Positions 1-8,498 of a stretch of DNA of 43,091 nt are shown here, in pieces. The notes below the pieces were generated by a model. It saw nothing but the letters and a program-made list of their open reading frames with translations. It searched no databases and was not told where the DNA came from. The first letter of the stretch is position 1, and each line of letters begins with the position of its first letter. The stretch is taken from positions 1 through 43,091 of the forward strand of contig NZ_AJQE01000187.1 in assembly GCF_000261685.1 (NCBI RefSeq), given 5' to 3'. The position numbers and the translations under genes are program-made. This DNA is from Bradyrhizobium genomosp. I (2014) (GTDB lineage: Bacteria > Pseudomonadota > Alphaproteobacteria > Rhizobiales > Xanthobacteraceae).

Positions 1-1310
1 GTGCCATGGGCGGCAGCTCGACCATCAACGGCCAGATCGCGATCCGCGCCGTTCCCGACGATCTCGACCGTTGGGTAGACGCGGGCTGCACCGGCTGGTC
101 ATGGGACGAGATGCTGCCGTTCTTCTGCAAGCTCGAGACCGACAAGAATTTCCCCGAGGCCGCCTATCACGGCGACCGAGGTCCGATCCCGGTGTATCGC
201 GCGCCGATTCCGGCTTGGGGCAATGTCGACCGGGCGCTGCGGTCCTCGGCGCTTGCGCTCGGCTATGGCTGGTGCGAGGACCACAACGCGCCCGATGGCA
301 CCGGCGTCTCGCCCTACGCGATCAACAGCGAAGCGGGACTGCGCATCTCCACCAATGACGGCTATCTGGAGCCGGCGCGCGGCCGCGCCAATCTCCACAT
401 CGTGGGCAACGCGCTGGTCGACACCGTCGTCTTCGAGGGCAACCGGCTGCATGCCAGCGGCGTCCGGGTCCGCGTCAACGGCCAGTCCTACACGCCCCGC
501 GCCGCGCGCGAGGTGATCCTCTGCGCCGGCGCCATCCATTCGCCGGCGATCCTGCAACGCTCCGGCATCGGCCCCGCCGCGCTGCTGGAGCGGCTCGGCA
601 TTCCGGTCCGCGCCGACCTGCCGGTCGGCGAGAACTTGCTGGACCACCCGATCGTCAACGCGCTGCTGCATCTGCGCGACGACTGCCAGGTCTCGACGCT
701 GATGCACCGGCACACCAATTGCTGCCTGCGTTATTCCTCCGGCCTTGCGGGCACCGGTGACAACGACATGATCATGATCGCAGGCAATCTCGCCCGCACG
801 CCGCAGGCGCTGGCCGTGGTCTCGCTGGGACGCATCGCCGTCTCCGTCTATCAGGCGTTCAGCCAGGGTCACGTCCGCATCACCACGACCGACCCCGAGG
901 TCGACCCTGCGGTCGAGGAACGCATGCTGTCCGACCCGCGCGATCTCGCGCGGATGCGCGACGGCGTCCGCCGCCTGCGCGAGATCTGCCTGCAGCGGGC
1001 GGTGACCGAGATCGCCTCCCGCGTCGACTACGGCAACAGCGGCCGCTCGATGGACGCGCCGTTCAGCGATGCCGAGCTGGATGACTGGCTGTTCGCCGAG
1101 TGCAGCGATGCCCAGCACGCCAGCGGCACCTGCCGCATGGGCGCAGCCTCCGATCCGCGCTCCGTCGTCGATCCCGACTGCCGGGTGATCGGCTGCACGG
1201 GGCTGCGGGTGATCGACGCCTCGATCATGCCGGAAGTGCCGCGCGCCAACACCCATCTCACAACCGTCGCCATCGCCGAGCGCATGGCCGAGCGGTTGAA
1301 GATGTCGTAG
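1..1310 (+). CDS. GMC-family FAD oxidoreductase (choline/alcohol dehydrogenase-like), 5' truncated by window edge
   Basis: The reading frame is open at the left edge, so the start and the N-terminal FAD-binding GxGxxG segment lie outside the window; about 434 residues remain of a family usually 530-560 long. The visible part begins with the GMC signature GGSSTING and contains the second GMC signature (GAIHSPAILQRSGIG, near residue 177). It ends with the active-site region HASGTCRMG and the C-terminal FAD segment ASIMPEVPRANTH. These mark a glucose-methanol-choline oxidoreductase that oxidises an alcohol with FAD. The substrate cannot be told from sequence. No gene follows on the same strand for 1.6 kb, so operon context is unknown. 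The ATG at position 6 is internal, not the true start. Confidence 0.93.
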   Translation, partial: AMGGSSTINGQIAIRAVPDDLDRWVDAGCTGWSWDEMLPFFCKLETDKNFPEAAYHGDRGPIPVYRAPIPAWGNVDRALRSSALALGYGWCEDHNAPDGTGVSPYAINSEAGLRISTNDGYLEPARGRANLHIVGNALVDTVVFEGNRLHASGVRVRVNGQSYTPRAAREVILCAGAIHSPAILQRSGIGPAALLERLGIPVRADLPVGENLLDHPIVNALLHLRDDCQVSTLMHRHTNCCLRYSSGLAGTGDNDMIMIAGNLARTPQALAVVSLGRIAVSVYQAFSQGHVRITTTDPEVDPAVEERMLSDPRDLARMRDGVRRLREICLQRAVTEIASRVDYGNSGRSMDAPFSDAELDDWLFAECSDAQHASGTCRMGAASDPRSVVDPDCRVIGCTGLRVIDASIMPEVPRANTHLTTVAIAERMAERLKMS

Positions 1311-1379
1311 GACGGGTGGAGCGAAGCGATACCCATCACCGGTCGTTCGGCAAAGCCGATAGGTTTCGCAAGAGCTCAA

Positions 1380-1975
1380 CCCATCCTACCGGCTCTGGCG
1401 AGGCGTCGGGCAAAACACCCAAAACCCGTCAATCCCTCCCGTCAAAAATATATCACTTTTCCGAATTTCGGATTTGTGGCATATGTGCGCCCATCCCGGC
1501 CCTGCCAGAGGGGCGCTTCGCGATCGTCACGAGATGCGGGCTGGGGTGCGGTGGACGCGGCAGCGCCGGCGCGATTTGCGTGGGGCAGGGACGGGCGACC
1601 GTTGAGTTCCGGCACAACGTGCATACGACACGGCGCGGTCACAGCGGTTTGGTCGACGGTCCGGGGTGCGCACACCGAGCGCCGGGCGCTGAGGCCAGGC
1701 CGTCCGCGGACGGAGAAGTCGTGTGGTCCCGACGCCCGGGGTTCTGGCGTCAAGGCTTGCGGTGATGTGGCGACCGACCGGCGCGCGCATCAGTCATCCG
1801 CAAGGCGACGGGGGCAATAGTGCAACGCTCCCCGAGGAGAGCACGAAGGACACCGTTAAAACCATCCGCGCAGGGAAGGCCGGGCGACCGGCAACACCTG
1901 TGGTCCACCCCGTGTGCATTCCTTGTACACGGACTCGGGTGCCGCCGGCGCCCGGCCTTCCCTGCGCCCTTTGGC
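1380..1975. repeat. Probable dispersed Bradyrhizobium intergenic element with a 19-bp inverted repeat
   Basis: The 919-bp gap 1311-2229 has no convincing gene: open frames there have no ribosome site, no recognisable product and overlap one another on both strands. The stretch begins with an AT-rich tract around 1445-1490. It contains a perfect 19-bp inverted repeat, left arm 1868-1886 and right arm 1949-1967, separated by 62 bases. I recognise the general layout (CGGTGGACGCGG, GTGTGGTCCCGACGCC, GGGGGCAATAGTGCA, then this hairpin) as similar to an element scattered in many copies through Bradyrhizobium and Rhodopseudomonas genomes. That multi-copy claim is from memory, and only one copy is in this window. 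Confidence 0.5.
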
Positions 1976-2087
1976 AATTGAAGGGTGCGATCGATCGGGC
2001 AAAGCTCGGGCGAAATGCGCCGCGAGAACGCGAGGCTATGTCTGCAATGACGATTGTGGAAACGGGTGTGCGACAAACTACGGTCTC

Positions 2088-2222
2088 GTGCCCCGGACGC
2101 AGCGCAGCGCGACTTCAGCGGTGCGCTGCTGAGCCGGGGCCCATATATCCGCGAGCGATCCGTGTGGCATGGGTCCCGGCTCTGCGCAGCAGCGCAGGAG
2201 CGCTGCGGCGCGTCCGGGACAC
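2088..2222. repeat. Palindromic intergenic repeat, copy A
   Basis: This 135-bp block opens with GTGCCCCGGACGC and closes with its near reverse complement GCGTCCGGGACAC. Inside are a second pair of arms (GAGCCGGGGCCCAT and ATGGGTCCCGGCTC). The same arrangement recurs at 25898-26019, so it is a repeat family within this window. It lies just past the 3' end of the minus-strand gene at 2230, consistent with a role as a terminator-like or mRNA-stabilising structure. Confidence 0.8.
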
Positions 2223-2229
2223 GGGAGTG

Positions 2230-2628
2230 TCACGCCGCCACCACGCTCCCGCTCTTCCGCAATCCCACATATTGCAGCTCGGCGAACACGCCGGTGGCGA
2301 TCGCCTGCGCGACGACCATGAGCTCGCCGGCGATATTCGGCGACACCGCGCCGGAGAGCAGTAGCGCGATACTGCCGACGGTCCAGGCCGCATTGCCGAC
2401 CACGACCAGCAGCACGAGGGGCTTCGCCACTGTCGCGCGTGAGGCTAGCCAGCCGACCAGCGCGGTGTAGGCGATCAGGAACAGGCCGGTCTCGCGCAGC
2501 AGTGCTTCGGGCAGGTTGAACAGTGCCGAGAACGCGCTCGCGCCGAAAGTGAAGCCGAGGGCGGCGATGCCGCTGAAGATCGCGTCAGCGAGCAGGGCGC
2601 GGCGCAGGAAGGTGGATGCGTCGATCAT
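2230..2628 (-). CDS. Small four-helix membrane protein, unknown function
   Basis: A 132-residue hydrophobic protein beginning MIDASTFLRRALLADAIFSG. About four membrane-spanning segments are visible (roughly residues 10-35, 45-65, 70-92 and 100-120), separated by short loops and with a short polar C-terminus. The start was chosen because GGAGACCCAAG precedes this ATG; the frame stays open upstream but without a better start. It is followed by a palindromic repeat and preceded, 38 bases away, by another small gene on the same strand, so the two probably form a unit divergent from the XRE regulator at 2999. I do not recognise the family. Confidence 0.8.
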   Translation of the reverse strand: MIDASTFLRRALLADAIFSGIAALGFTFGASAFSALFNLPEALLRETGLFLIAYTALVGWLASRATVAKPLVLLVVVGNAAWTVGSIALLLSGAVSPNIAGELMVVAQAIATGVFAELQYVGLRKSGSVVAA

Positions 2629-2666
2629 CTTGGGTCTCCATGGTTGGGGTGGGCTCGGGGTGAAAG

Positions 2667-2897
2667 TCAGCGCAATCCGCGCCACCAGGCGCGAACGAGG
2701 CGGGCGAGGCGGAACGGGCAGAGGCTCCTGCCGACGCCGTGCTCGAAGGCGATGACCTGTGCGACCACGTAATCGCCGGTCGAATGCACCAGCGGCTCGG
2801 GCAAGTTGAGGCTGCGCGCCAGCATGCGGGTCGCGAGCGTCATGGCCCAGGGAAGAAGGTGGTCGGCGACGGTCCGGTACAGCAGCAGCGCGATCAT
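2667..2897 (-). CDS. Small hypothetical protein
   Basis: A 76-residue basic protein beginning MIALLLYRTVADHLLPWA. It is hydrophobic at the start and carries an arginine/tryptophan-rich C-terminus (RLVRAWWRGLR). AGGAG lies six bases before the chosen ATG; another in-frame ATG two codons upstream sits directly against that site and is less likely. The gene heads a probable two-gene unit with the membrane protein at 2230-2628. Its start faces the MmyB-like regulator, with an inverted repeat between them, so it may be a target of that regulator. The function is not recognised. Confidence 0.65.
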   Translation of the reverse strand: MIALLLYRTVADHLLPWAMTLATRMLARSLNLPEPLVHSTGDYVVAQVIAFEHGVGRSLCPFRLARLVRAWWRGLR

Positions 2898-2946
2898 GGT
2901 CATCTCCTGTTGCAACCGAAGATGCGCCGGCCGGCGGGCCAATTCG

Positions 2947-2963
2947 ATTACCTCGCTGGTAAT
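2947..2963. promoter_or_regulatory. Candidate operator for the MmyB-like regulator
   Basis: A perfect inverted repeat, ATTACC (2947-2952), five-base spacer TCGCT, GGTAAT (2958-2963), lies between the two divergent starts at 2897 and 2999. Position and symmetry fit a binding site for the adjacent XRE-type regulator. The assignment is inferred. Confidence 0.5.
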
Positions 2964-2998
2964 GGAAGGGCCGAAATCCGCATGATAGGTTTCTGGTC

Positions 2999-3820
2999 AT
3001 GAACCCACATGCTTCCACGGCACGTACCGAACGCAGCCAGCCGGTCCATATCGGCGACCATTTGCGCGAATGGCGGCAGCGTCGCCGCATGAGCCAGCTC
3101 GATCTCGCTGGCGAAGCCGAGATCTCGGCGCGGCACCTGAGCTTCGTCGAGACCGGCCGCGCCGCGCCGTCGCGCGACATGGTGCTCAGGCTCGCCGAGC
3201 GTCTCGACGTGCCCTTGCGCGAACGCAACGTGCTGCTGGTGGCCGCCGGCTACGCGCCGGCATTCCAGCAGCGCACGCTGGAGGATCCCGCCTTGAAGTC
3301 AGCCCGCCAGGCGATCGACCTCGTGCTCAGGGCGCATGAGCCCAATCCCGCGCTCGCGGTGGACCGGCACTGGAACCTGGTCTCCGCCAATCGCATGGTG
3401 GCACCGCTGCTCGACGGCATCCCGCAGCATCTGCTCGGACAGCCCTTCAACGTGCTGCGGCTCGCGTTCCACCCGGAGGCGCTGGCCCCGCGCACGGTCA
3501 ATCTCGCGGAATGGTGTGGGCACCTCCTGGAGCGGCTGCACCGCCAATGCGAGGCGACGGCCGACCCGGAACTGATCAAGCTCTACAACGACCTGAAGAG
3601 CTATCCCATTCCCGCGCGCGCGGCCCCGCTGTCGAGCGACACTGTCGCGATCCCCTTCAAGCTGCGGCATGGCGGGGAGATCCTCAGCTTCTTCTCCACC
3701 ACGATGGTGTTCGGCACGCCCGTCGACATCACCCTGTCCGAACTGGCTCTGGAGACCTTCTTTCCCGCCGACGAGCGCACTGCCGAACGGCTGAAACAGA
3801 TGGAAGCAGCCATGACCTAG
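2999..3820 (+). CDS. MmyB-like XRE-family transcriptional regulator
   Basis: A 273-residue regulator. Residues about 20-75 form an XRE/Cro helix-turn-helix (LREWRQRRRMSQLDLAGEAE, then SARHLSFVETGRAAPSRDM). The remaining 190 residues match the MmyB ligand-binding domain (PAFQQRTLEDPALKSARQAI, then NPALAVDRHWNLVSANRM). MmyB-like proteins typically repress a divergent gene and bind a hydrophobic ligand in the C-terminal domain; the ligand here is unknown. It is transcribed away from two small genes, with an ATTACC-N5-GGTAAT inverted repeat between. The downstream FrnE/DsbA-like gene begins 71 bases later on the same strand and may be read from the same promoter. Confidence 0.9.
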   Translation: MNPHASTARTERSQPVHIGDHLREWRQRRRMSQLDLAGEAEISARHLSFVETGRAAPSRDMVLRLAERLDVPLRERNVLLVAAGYAPAFQQRTLEDPALKSARQAIDLVLRAHEPNPALAVDRHWNLVSANRMVAPLLDGIPQHLLGQPFNVLRLAFHPEALAPRTVNLAEWCGHLLERLHRQCEATADPELIKLYNDLKSYPIPARAAPLSSDTVAIPFKLRHGGEILSFFSTTMVFGTPVDITLSELALETFFPADERTAERLKQMEAAMT

Positions 3821-3891
3821 CGCTCTTGCCTCGGGGCGGGTTCGGCTTATCTTTGGGCGAACCCGTGACCTGCCCGAAGGAGGCGCCTGAC

Positions 3892-4557
3892 ATGAGCACG
3901 CTGAAACCGCTCCAGATCGATGTCGTCTCCGACGTGGTGTGTCCCTGGTGCTATATCGGCAAGCACCGGATCGAGAGCGCGCTGGCGCTCGTGCCCGACG
4001 TTCCGGTCAAGCTCAATTTCCGCCCGTTCTTCCTCAATCCCTGGGTGCCGCGCGAGGGCATCAGCCGCGAGGCCTATCTCACCCAGAAGTTCGGCTCGGT
4101 GGAGGCGTACAAGGGCATTGCCGGGCGCGTCGTTGCGGCCGCAAGCGAGGAGGGCCTCGTCTACAAGCCCGAGCTGGTGGCGCGCCAGCCCAACACGACC
4201 GATTGCCATCGCCTCATCCTGTGGGCGGAAGCGATCGGCAAGGCGCCCGAGATGAAGCAGCGCCTGATGGAGCTGTATTTCCGCGACGGCGGCGATCTCA
4301 CCGATGTGAACGTGCTGGTCGAGGCGGCCGCCGATGTCGGCCTCGATGCCGACGACGTGCGCAAGCGCCTTGCCACCGACGAGGATGTTGCGCGCGTCTC
4401 GGCGGACGCGCAGGAGGCTGCCGAAAAGGGCATCTCCGGCGTGCCGACCTATGTCTTCGCGCAGAAATACGCCGTCTCCGGCGCGCAGGATCCGAACCTG
4501 CTCGCCCGCGCCATCCGCCAGGTCTCGGCCGAGATCAACGCGCAGGCGGCGGAGTAG
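3892..4557 (+). CDS. FrnE-like DsbA-family oxidoreductase
   Basis: A 221-residue protein with the DSBA-like thioredoxin fold. The CPWC redox motif is at residues 17-20, and the cis-proline loop GISGVPTYVF lies about 40 residues before the end. An all-alpha insertion separates them, as in FrnE and 2-hydroxychromene-2-carboxylate isomerase relatives. There is no signal peptide, so it should act in the cytoplasm as a disulfide or redox-stress protein; the CPWC pair argues for dithiol chemistry over isomerase activity. The start is supported by GAAGGAGG nine bases upstream. A fitting neighbour is the XRE regulator upstream on the same strand. Confidence 0.9.
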   Translation: MSTLKPLQIDVVSDVVCPWCYIGKHRIESALALVPDVPVKLNFRPFFLNPWVPREGISREAYLTQKFGSVEAYKGIAGRVVAAASEEGLVYKPELVARQPNTTDCHRLILWAEAIGKAPEMKQRLMELYFRDGGDLTDVNVLVEAAADVGLDADDVRKRLATDEDVARVSADAQEAAEKGISGVPTYVFAQKYAVSGAQDPNLLARAIRQVSAEINAQAAE

Positions 4558-4562
4558 CTGTT

Positions 4563-5780
4563 CTATCTGCGAAGCAGGCGAACTGCGCGGCGCGCCGCTG
4601 CGTACGCGATGCCGTGCGCCGCGAGCGCGCCGTGAACCAGCGCCACGACGGGATCGTGCCGCCGCAACGGGATCAGCACGTCGCCGATCGCGAAGCGTCC
4701 GCGCCAGATCGGGTTGATCATGGGGTGATCGGCGCTCGCCGTCGAGTCCGCACTGGCGACGGCGGGATCGGCGCAGAGGTGGCGGGTGAGATCGAGGGTG
4801 AGCTGCACGCCCGGCGAATACCTTGCAAAGCGCTCGTCGATGCCGAGCTTGAAGAAGAAGGCGCGGTCCTGGTGGCGCAGCACGATGCCGGCGGCCACCG
4901 CTGTCGTGCCGGCGCGCAGCGTGATGATCTCGCATTGCGCGGTCTCCGCCAGCGCCGGTACGGCGCGGCGGATGAAGGCCGCATCGCCCGCATGCTGGAC
5001 CAGCGCGGTGCCGCGCTTGCCCTTCCAGCCGCTGGCCTCGAGCTGCAGGAATGTCTCGAGCGCGGGCCCGATCTCATCCGGCCTGCGCGCAACCTCGAAC
5101 CTGACCGGGCCGTGCTCTTCGAGACGATGGCGCTGGCGGCGCAGCTCCTTGAGCTTCCTGGCGCCGAGCGCCTCGCGCAGCAGCGTGTCGCCATCCTGGG
5201 TCGCATCGAGGCTGGCCCGGACGTAGGAGGAGAGGATTCGTGGCTTCAGGCCGCCGCGATTCAGGGCCTGCTTGAGCGAATTCATTGCCGCGCCGTCGAG
5301 CGCGACGTCGTTCAGCACGAGCGCATGTGCGCCGGCTTCGCGCGCCTGCTGCAACAGCTGCGTGGCCGCCTCGATCGGAGCCTCGCCGTCGAGCAGCGGG
5401 CTGCACAGCGTGCCGTAGGGATGCGCGCTCACCAGCGCGGGCAGGGGGATCTTCAGGGTGTGCCAGAGCGAGATCACCGGCATCAGCCCGATCAGCCGCG
5501 CCGAAGAGCCGTCGAATGCGGACAGTGCCGAGGCGTCCGTGCGGCCGCGCGCGGTGGCACTGACGGCCAGCTCCCAGGCGGGCAGGTAATATCCGTTCGG
5601 CTCGACCGCGCGCTGCGCGAGTGCGCGCCACTGGCCGGGGTCGATCGCGGTGAGCGGGACGCGCGCGCGCGCAGCTCCGGCATTCCTCGCCGATGCCGGA
5701 TTGATCGCCGCCTGCTGCGCGATGTCGACCACGTCCCGTCGTCCCCGTTCACGCGGGCCGAGCCCGTGTTGCGCGGTCAT
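4563..5780 (-). CDS. BioF2-type GNAT acetyltransferase
   Basis: A 405-residue protein whose second half matches the BioF2-like acetyltransferase domain (Acetyltransf_6). Features include KELRRQRHRLEEHG, then LEASGWKGKRGTAL and the acetyl-CoA-fold strand EIITLRAGTTAVAAGIVLRH, with FFFKLGIDERFARYSPGVQL near the end. Members join peptidoglycan precursors, cellulose or polysaccharide biosynthesis, or transfer acyl/aminoacyl groups; the substrate here is unknown. It converges on the FrnE-like gene with only five bases between stops. The start codon has only AAGG directly next to it, so the exact N-terminus is uncertain; the first 40 residues look low-complexity. Confidence 0.85.
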   Translation of the reverse strand: MTAQHGLGPRERGRRDVVDIAQQAAINPASARNAGAARARVPLTAIDPGQWRALAQRAVEPNGYYLPAWELAVSATARGRTDASALSAFDGSSARLIGLMPVISLWHTLKIPLPALVSAHPYGTLCSPLLDGEAPIEAATQLLQQAREAGAHALVLNDVALDGAAMNSLKQALNRGGLKPRILSSYVRASLDATQDGDTLLREALGARKLKELRRQRHRLEEHGPVRFEVARRPDEIGPALETFLQLEASGWKGKRGTALVQHAGDAAFIRRAVPALAETAQCEIITLRAGTTAVAAGIVLRHQDRAFFFKLGIDERFARYSPGVQLTLDLTRHLCADPAVASADSTASADHPMINPIWRGRFAIGDVLIPLRRHDPVVALVHGALAAHGIAYAAARRAVRLLRR

Positions 5781-5838
5781 CCTTAGCGCAAAGAATGGAA
5801 AATACCGTTGGGGCGCCGCTTCAATTCGAGTGGTAGCG

Positions 5839-6330
5839 TTAACCGCGCGTTGACCAAAGCCGCCCCGGCTCGGAATGCAGCACCGAAAACGCGATGCCCA
5901 TGAAACTGCTGTAGGCGAGCACCATAGCGAACGAAAATGCGGCCGGAAGCACGCCTAGCCCCAGATGGGAGGCGAACGGTCCTCTCCCGAGGATGGGGAA
6001 GTAGAGCAATCCCATGGCGATCCAGCCCATGATGCCGAACAGGAATCCCTTCGTGACGGCGTTGTGCCCGGGCAGGAGATGGTAGGTGGAGCGGAACAGA
6101 ATGCCGAGCACGAGAGTGCCGTTCACGAACGACATCGCCCATGGCACAGTGGGGTGGACCGGGCCGCCACCCAGCCAGTGGCTAAGGCCGAGCTGAAGAT
6201 CGTGGTACGGCTGGAACGTTGGAAGCCAGCCCATCCACCGCTTGAGGAACATCACGCTCGAGTGTGCGGCGTTGCCGCACAAGCCGGCCGCCACGGATTT
6301 CCAGACGTGGTGGTTCACCATGCGGCGCAT
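5839..6330 (-). CDS. Membrane protein of unknown function, last gene of the sulfide operon
   Basis: A 163-residue protein with about four membrane helices (visible hydrophobic stretches near residues 10-28, 62-82, 95-112 and 125-150). Histidines and aromatic residues occur in the loops (MVNHHVW, PYHDLQLGLSHW, RSTYHLLPGHNA). GAGGAAC precedes the ATG at 6330. Its start is 19 bases after the ccoG stop, so it is probably the fifth gene of the sqr-trxC-DUF2892-ccoG transcript. Function not recognised; the histidine-rich loops and position after ccoG would fit a membrane redox or metal role, which is only inference. Confidence 0.75.
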   Translation of the reverse strand: MRRMVNHHVWKSVAAGLCGNAAHSSVMFLKRWMGWLPTFQPYHDLQLGLSHWLGGGPVHPTVPWAMSFVNGTLVLGILFRSTYHLLPGHNAVTKGFLFGIMGWIAMGLLYFPILGRGPFASHLGLGVLPAAFSFAMVLAYSSFMGIAFSVLHSEPGRLWSTRG

Positions 6331-6349
6331 CGTTCCTCAGCCTGCTCCC

Positions 6350-7789
6350 TCATTGGTCAGACGGCACGAAGTGGTCGCGGGCGGTCGCGGTCTGGCCGCT
6401 GGCGATCTCGGTCGCTTCGATCTCGATGTCGGTGGCTGCCTTCGGCATCTGCGCGGGCGCAACCTGCACCGACATCCGGATCTCCCGGGTCTGGTCCTGC
6501 CCGACCTCGACGATCAGTCGGCCGTCGGGCTTGTGCTCGACGCCGGCGACGCGCACGCTCGCGCCCGGCAAGTCCTTGACCTCCATTGCGAAGGATCTCG
6601 TTGCGCCCTTGTTCAGCAGGCGCACCGTGTAGTCGTTGCGCACCCCGCCATCGGCCAACTGGACGAACAGCGGATTGCGCTCATGCAGCACGTTGATGCT
6701 CATCGTGCTGCGGGTCGCGAGCGTGTAGATCATAATGCCGCCGACGATCGCGATCGCAGCCGTGTAGATCACGGTGCGCGGGCGGATGATGCGGTAGATC
6801 GGCGGCTTGCCTTCGCGCCGGCGCTGCATGTTGATGTCGGTGTCGTAGCCGATCAGGCCCCTGGGCCGGCCGATCTCGCGCATGACATTGTCGCAGGCGT
6901 CGATGCACAGGCCGCACTGGATGCAGCCGAGCTGGATGCCGTGGCGGATGTCGACGCCGGTCGGGCAGACATTGATGCACTGGTGGCAATCGACGCAGTC
7001 GCCGGCGAGATCGCCGTGGGCGCGGGCAGCTTCGGCCTTCTTCACCGACATGCGCGGCTCGCCGCGGTCGCGGCGATAGGTGACGTTGAGCGCCCATTCG
7101 TCGGTCAGCGCCGCCTGGATGCGCGGCCAGGGGCACATGTAGATGCACATCTGCTCGCGGGCGTGACCGGCGAACAGATAGGTCGTTGCGGTCAGGATGC
7201 CGATCCAGAGATAGGCGAGGAACGGGGCCTGGAAGGTGGCGAGCTCCTTCACCAGCGTCGGCGCGTCGTCGAAATAGAGCACCCAGGCGCCGCCGGTCCA
7301 CCAGGCAATCATGATCCAGAGGAAGTGCTTCAGCGCGACTTTTCGGATGTGATCGAATGTCCAGTAGCGCTTGTCGCCCTGCATGCGTTCGCGCCGGTCG
7401 CCTTCGACCCAGCGTTCGACGGCGTAGAACAAATCGGTCCACACCGTCTGCGGGCACAGATAGCCGCACCATAGTCGTCCCGCGACCGCGTTCATCAGGA
7501 ATAGAGCCATGGCCGCGAGGATGAGGAGGCCGGTGAAGTAATAGACCTCCTGCGGCCATAGCTCGATGAAGAAGAAGTAGAAGCGCCGATGCGGCAAGTC
7601 GATCAGCACGGCCTGGTCGGGCAGGCCGGGGCCGCGATTCCAGCGAACGAACGGCAAGAGATAATAGATCCCGAGCGTGACGCAGAGGATCGCCCATTTG
7701 ATGCGGCGGAACGGCCCGTGGACCGACTGCGGATAGACCTTCCTGCGCTTCTCGTAGAGAGGCCCCTCGATGAAGGTGTCGTCGGTCAT
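6350..7789 (-). CDS. ccoG: CcoG (FixG)-family membrane iron-sulfur protein
   Basis: A 479-residue protein of normal CcoG length. It has N-terminal membrane helices, the CGYLCPQ (108-113) and CIYMCPW (215-221) motifs, and two classical [4Fe-4S] cysteine sets (C265, C268, C271, C275 and C289, C292, C295, C299). A further helix near 340-356 and an Ig-like FixG C-terminal domain follow. CcoG is known as a factor for cbb3 oxidase assembly, proposed to reduce Cu(II) to Cu(I). Here no ccoNOPQ or ccoHIS genes are adjacent. The gene lies instead in a sulfide-oxidation operon, 36 bases after the DUF2892 gene, so it may be a second copy specialised for electron or copper handling under sulfide. Confidence 0.95.
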   Translation of the reverse strand: MTDDTFIEGPLYEKRRKVYPQSVHGPFRRIKWAILCVTLGIYYLLPFVRWNRGPGLPDQAVLIDLPHRRFYFFFIELWPQEVYYFTGLLILAAMALFLMNAVAGRLWCGYLCPQTVWTDLFYAVERWVEGDRRERMQGDKRYWTFDHIRKVALKHFLWIMIAWWTGGAWVLYFDDAPTLVKELATFQAPFLAYLWIGILTATTYLFAGHAREQMCIYMCPWPRIQAALTDEWALNVTYRRDRGEPRMSVKKAEAARAHGDLAGDCVDCHQCINVCPTGVDIRHGIQLGCIQCGLCIDACDNVMREIGRPRGLIGYDTDINMQRRREGKPPIYRIIRPRTVIYTAAIAIVGGIMIYTLATRSTMSINVLHERNPLFVQLADGGVRNDYTVRLLNKGATRSFAMEVKDLPGASVRVAGVEHKPDGRLIVEVGQDQTREIRMSVQVAPAQMPKAATDIEIEATEIASGQTATARDHFVPSDQ

Positions 7790-7825
7790 GGCACGTTCCC
7801 CCGCATCACAGGCTACATTGCGCGT

Positions 7826-8029
7826 TCAGGAGAACGCGCAGCCGCTGCTCAGGCCAAGCTTCCTGAACACGATCGCTGCCGGGCAGAAGCCGGTGAACGA
7901 GGCTTGCAACATGTTCAGCCCCGCAAATGCGGTCAGCAGGTACCAATACGCATTGACATAAGTGCCCAGTGCGAGACCGAGCAGGACGACGAATCCCGCA
8001 AAGGCGAGAACGGCTTTATCGACATTCAT
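7826..8029 (-). CDS. DUF2892 (YgaP-like transmembrane) protein
   Basis: A 67-residue protein with two membrane helices and the DUF2892 pattern: MNVDKAVLAFAGFVVLLGLA at the start, then LTAFAGLNMLQASFTGFCP and the LGL tail. DUF2892 segments occur in YgaP, where they follow a rhodanese domain, and as stand-alone genes near sulfur-handling enzymes. A cysteine (C49) lies in the FTGFCPA motif and a second near the C-terminus. AAGGAG precedes the start. It is 25 bases after trxC and 36 before ccoG, within the sqr operon. Confidence 0.9.
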   Translation of the reverse strand: MNVDKAVLAFAGFVVLLGLALGTYVNAYWYLLTAFAGLNMLQASFTGFCPAAIVFRKLGLSSGCAFS

Positions 8030-8054
8030 GGCAGGCTCCTTTTTTCTGGCGACG

Positions 8055-8498
8055 TTACGAACGGGTCAGGCCGGCTTCGGTCCAGGCGACGATGCTGCGG
8101 GCATCCATCGCGCCGGAATGGCGGGCGATCTCGCGGCCGCCGCGCATCAACAGCAGGGTCGGGATGCCGCTGATGTTGAGGCGCGACGACAGCGCGGGTG
8201 CGTTGTCCGAGTTGAGCTTCAACAGCCGGACGTTCGGCTCCAGCTGTTGCGCGGCGCGCTCGAACATCGGTGCCATGGCGCGGCACGGGCCGCACCATGG
8301 TGCCCAGACGTCGACCAGCACGGGAATGTCGCTGTTGGCGACATGGCGGCCGAAGGCTGCTTCGTCCACCTCGATCGGATGACCGGTGAACATCGGCTGG
8401 TGGCAGGCGCCGCAGCGCGCAGCTTGCGCCGCGCGTTCGGCAGGCAGGCGGTTGATGCGTCCGCAACTGCCGCAGACGATCTGGCGTGTCGTGCTCAT
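8055..8498 (-). CDS. trxC: Thioredoxin 2 (TrxC)
   Basis: A 147-residue thioredoxin with the TrxC-specific N-terminal zinc finger (C9-x2-C12 and C29-x2-C32). The active site WCGPC is at residues 68-72, and the cis-proline loop is GIPTLLLMRGG. It is a cytoplasmic disulfide reductase; thioredoxins are also known to reduce persulfides. The start overlaps the sqr stop in an ATGA junction, indicating translational coupling and a shared sulfur-related role. Confidence 0.95.
   Translation of the reverse strand: MSTTRQIVCGSCGRINRLPAERAAQAARCGACHQPMFTGHPIEVDEAAFGRHVANSDIPVLVDVWAPWCGPCRAMAPMFERAAQQLEPNVRLLKLNSDNAPALSSRLNISGIPTLLLMRGGREIARHSGAMDARSIVAWTEAGLTRS

Noticed and set aside
99..1379. Long open frame antisense to the GMC oxidoreductase
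   Set aside because: It is a shadow of high-GC coding sequence with no recognisable domain or ribosome site.
1723..2364. Several overlapping open frames over the repeat-like DNA
   Set aside because: They lie on both strands across a hairpin-rich element and a palindrome and have no recognisable products.
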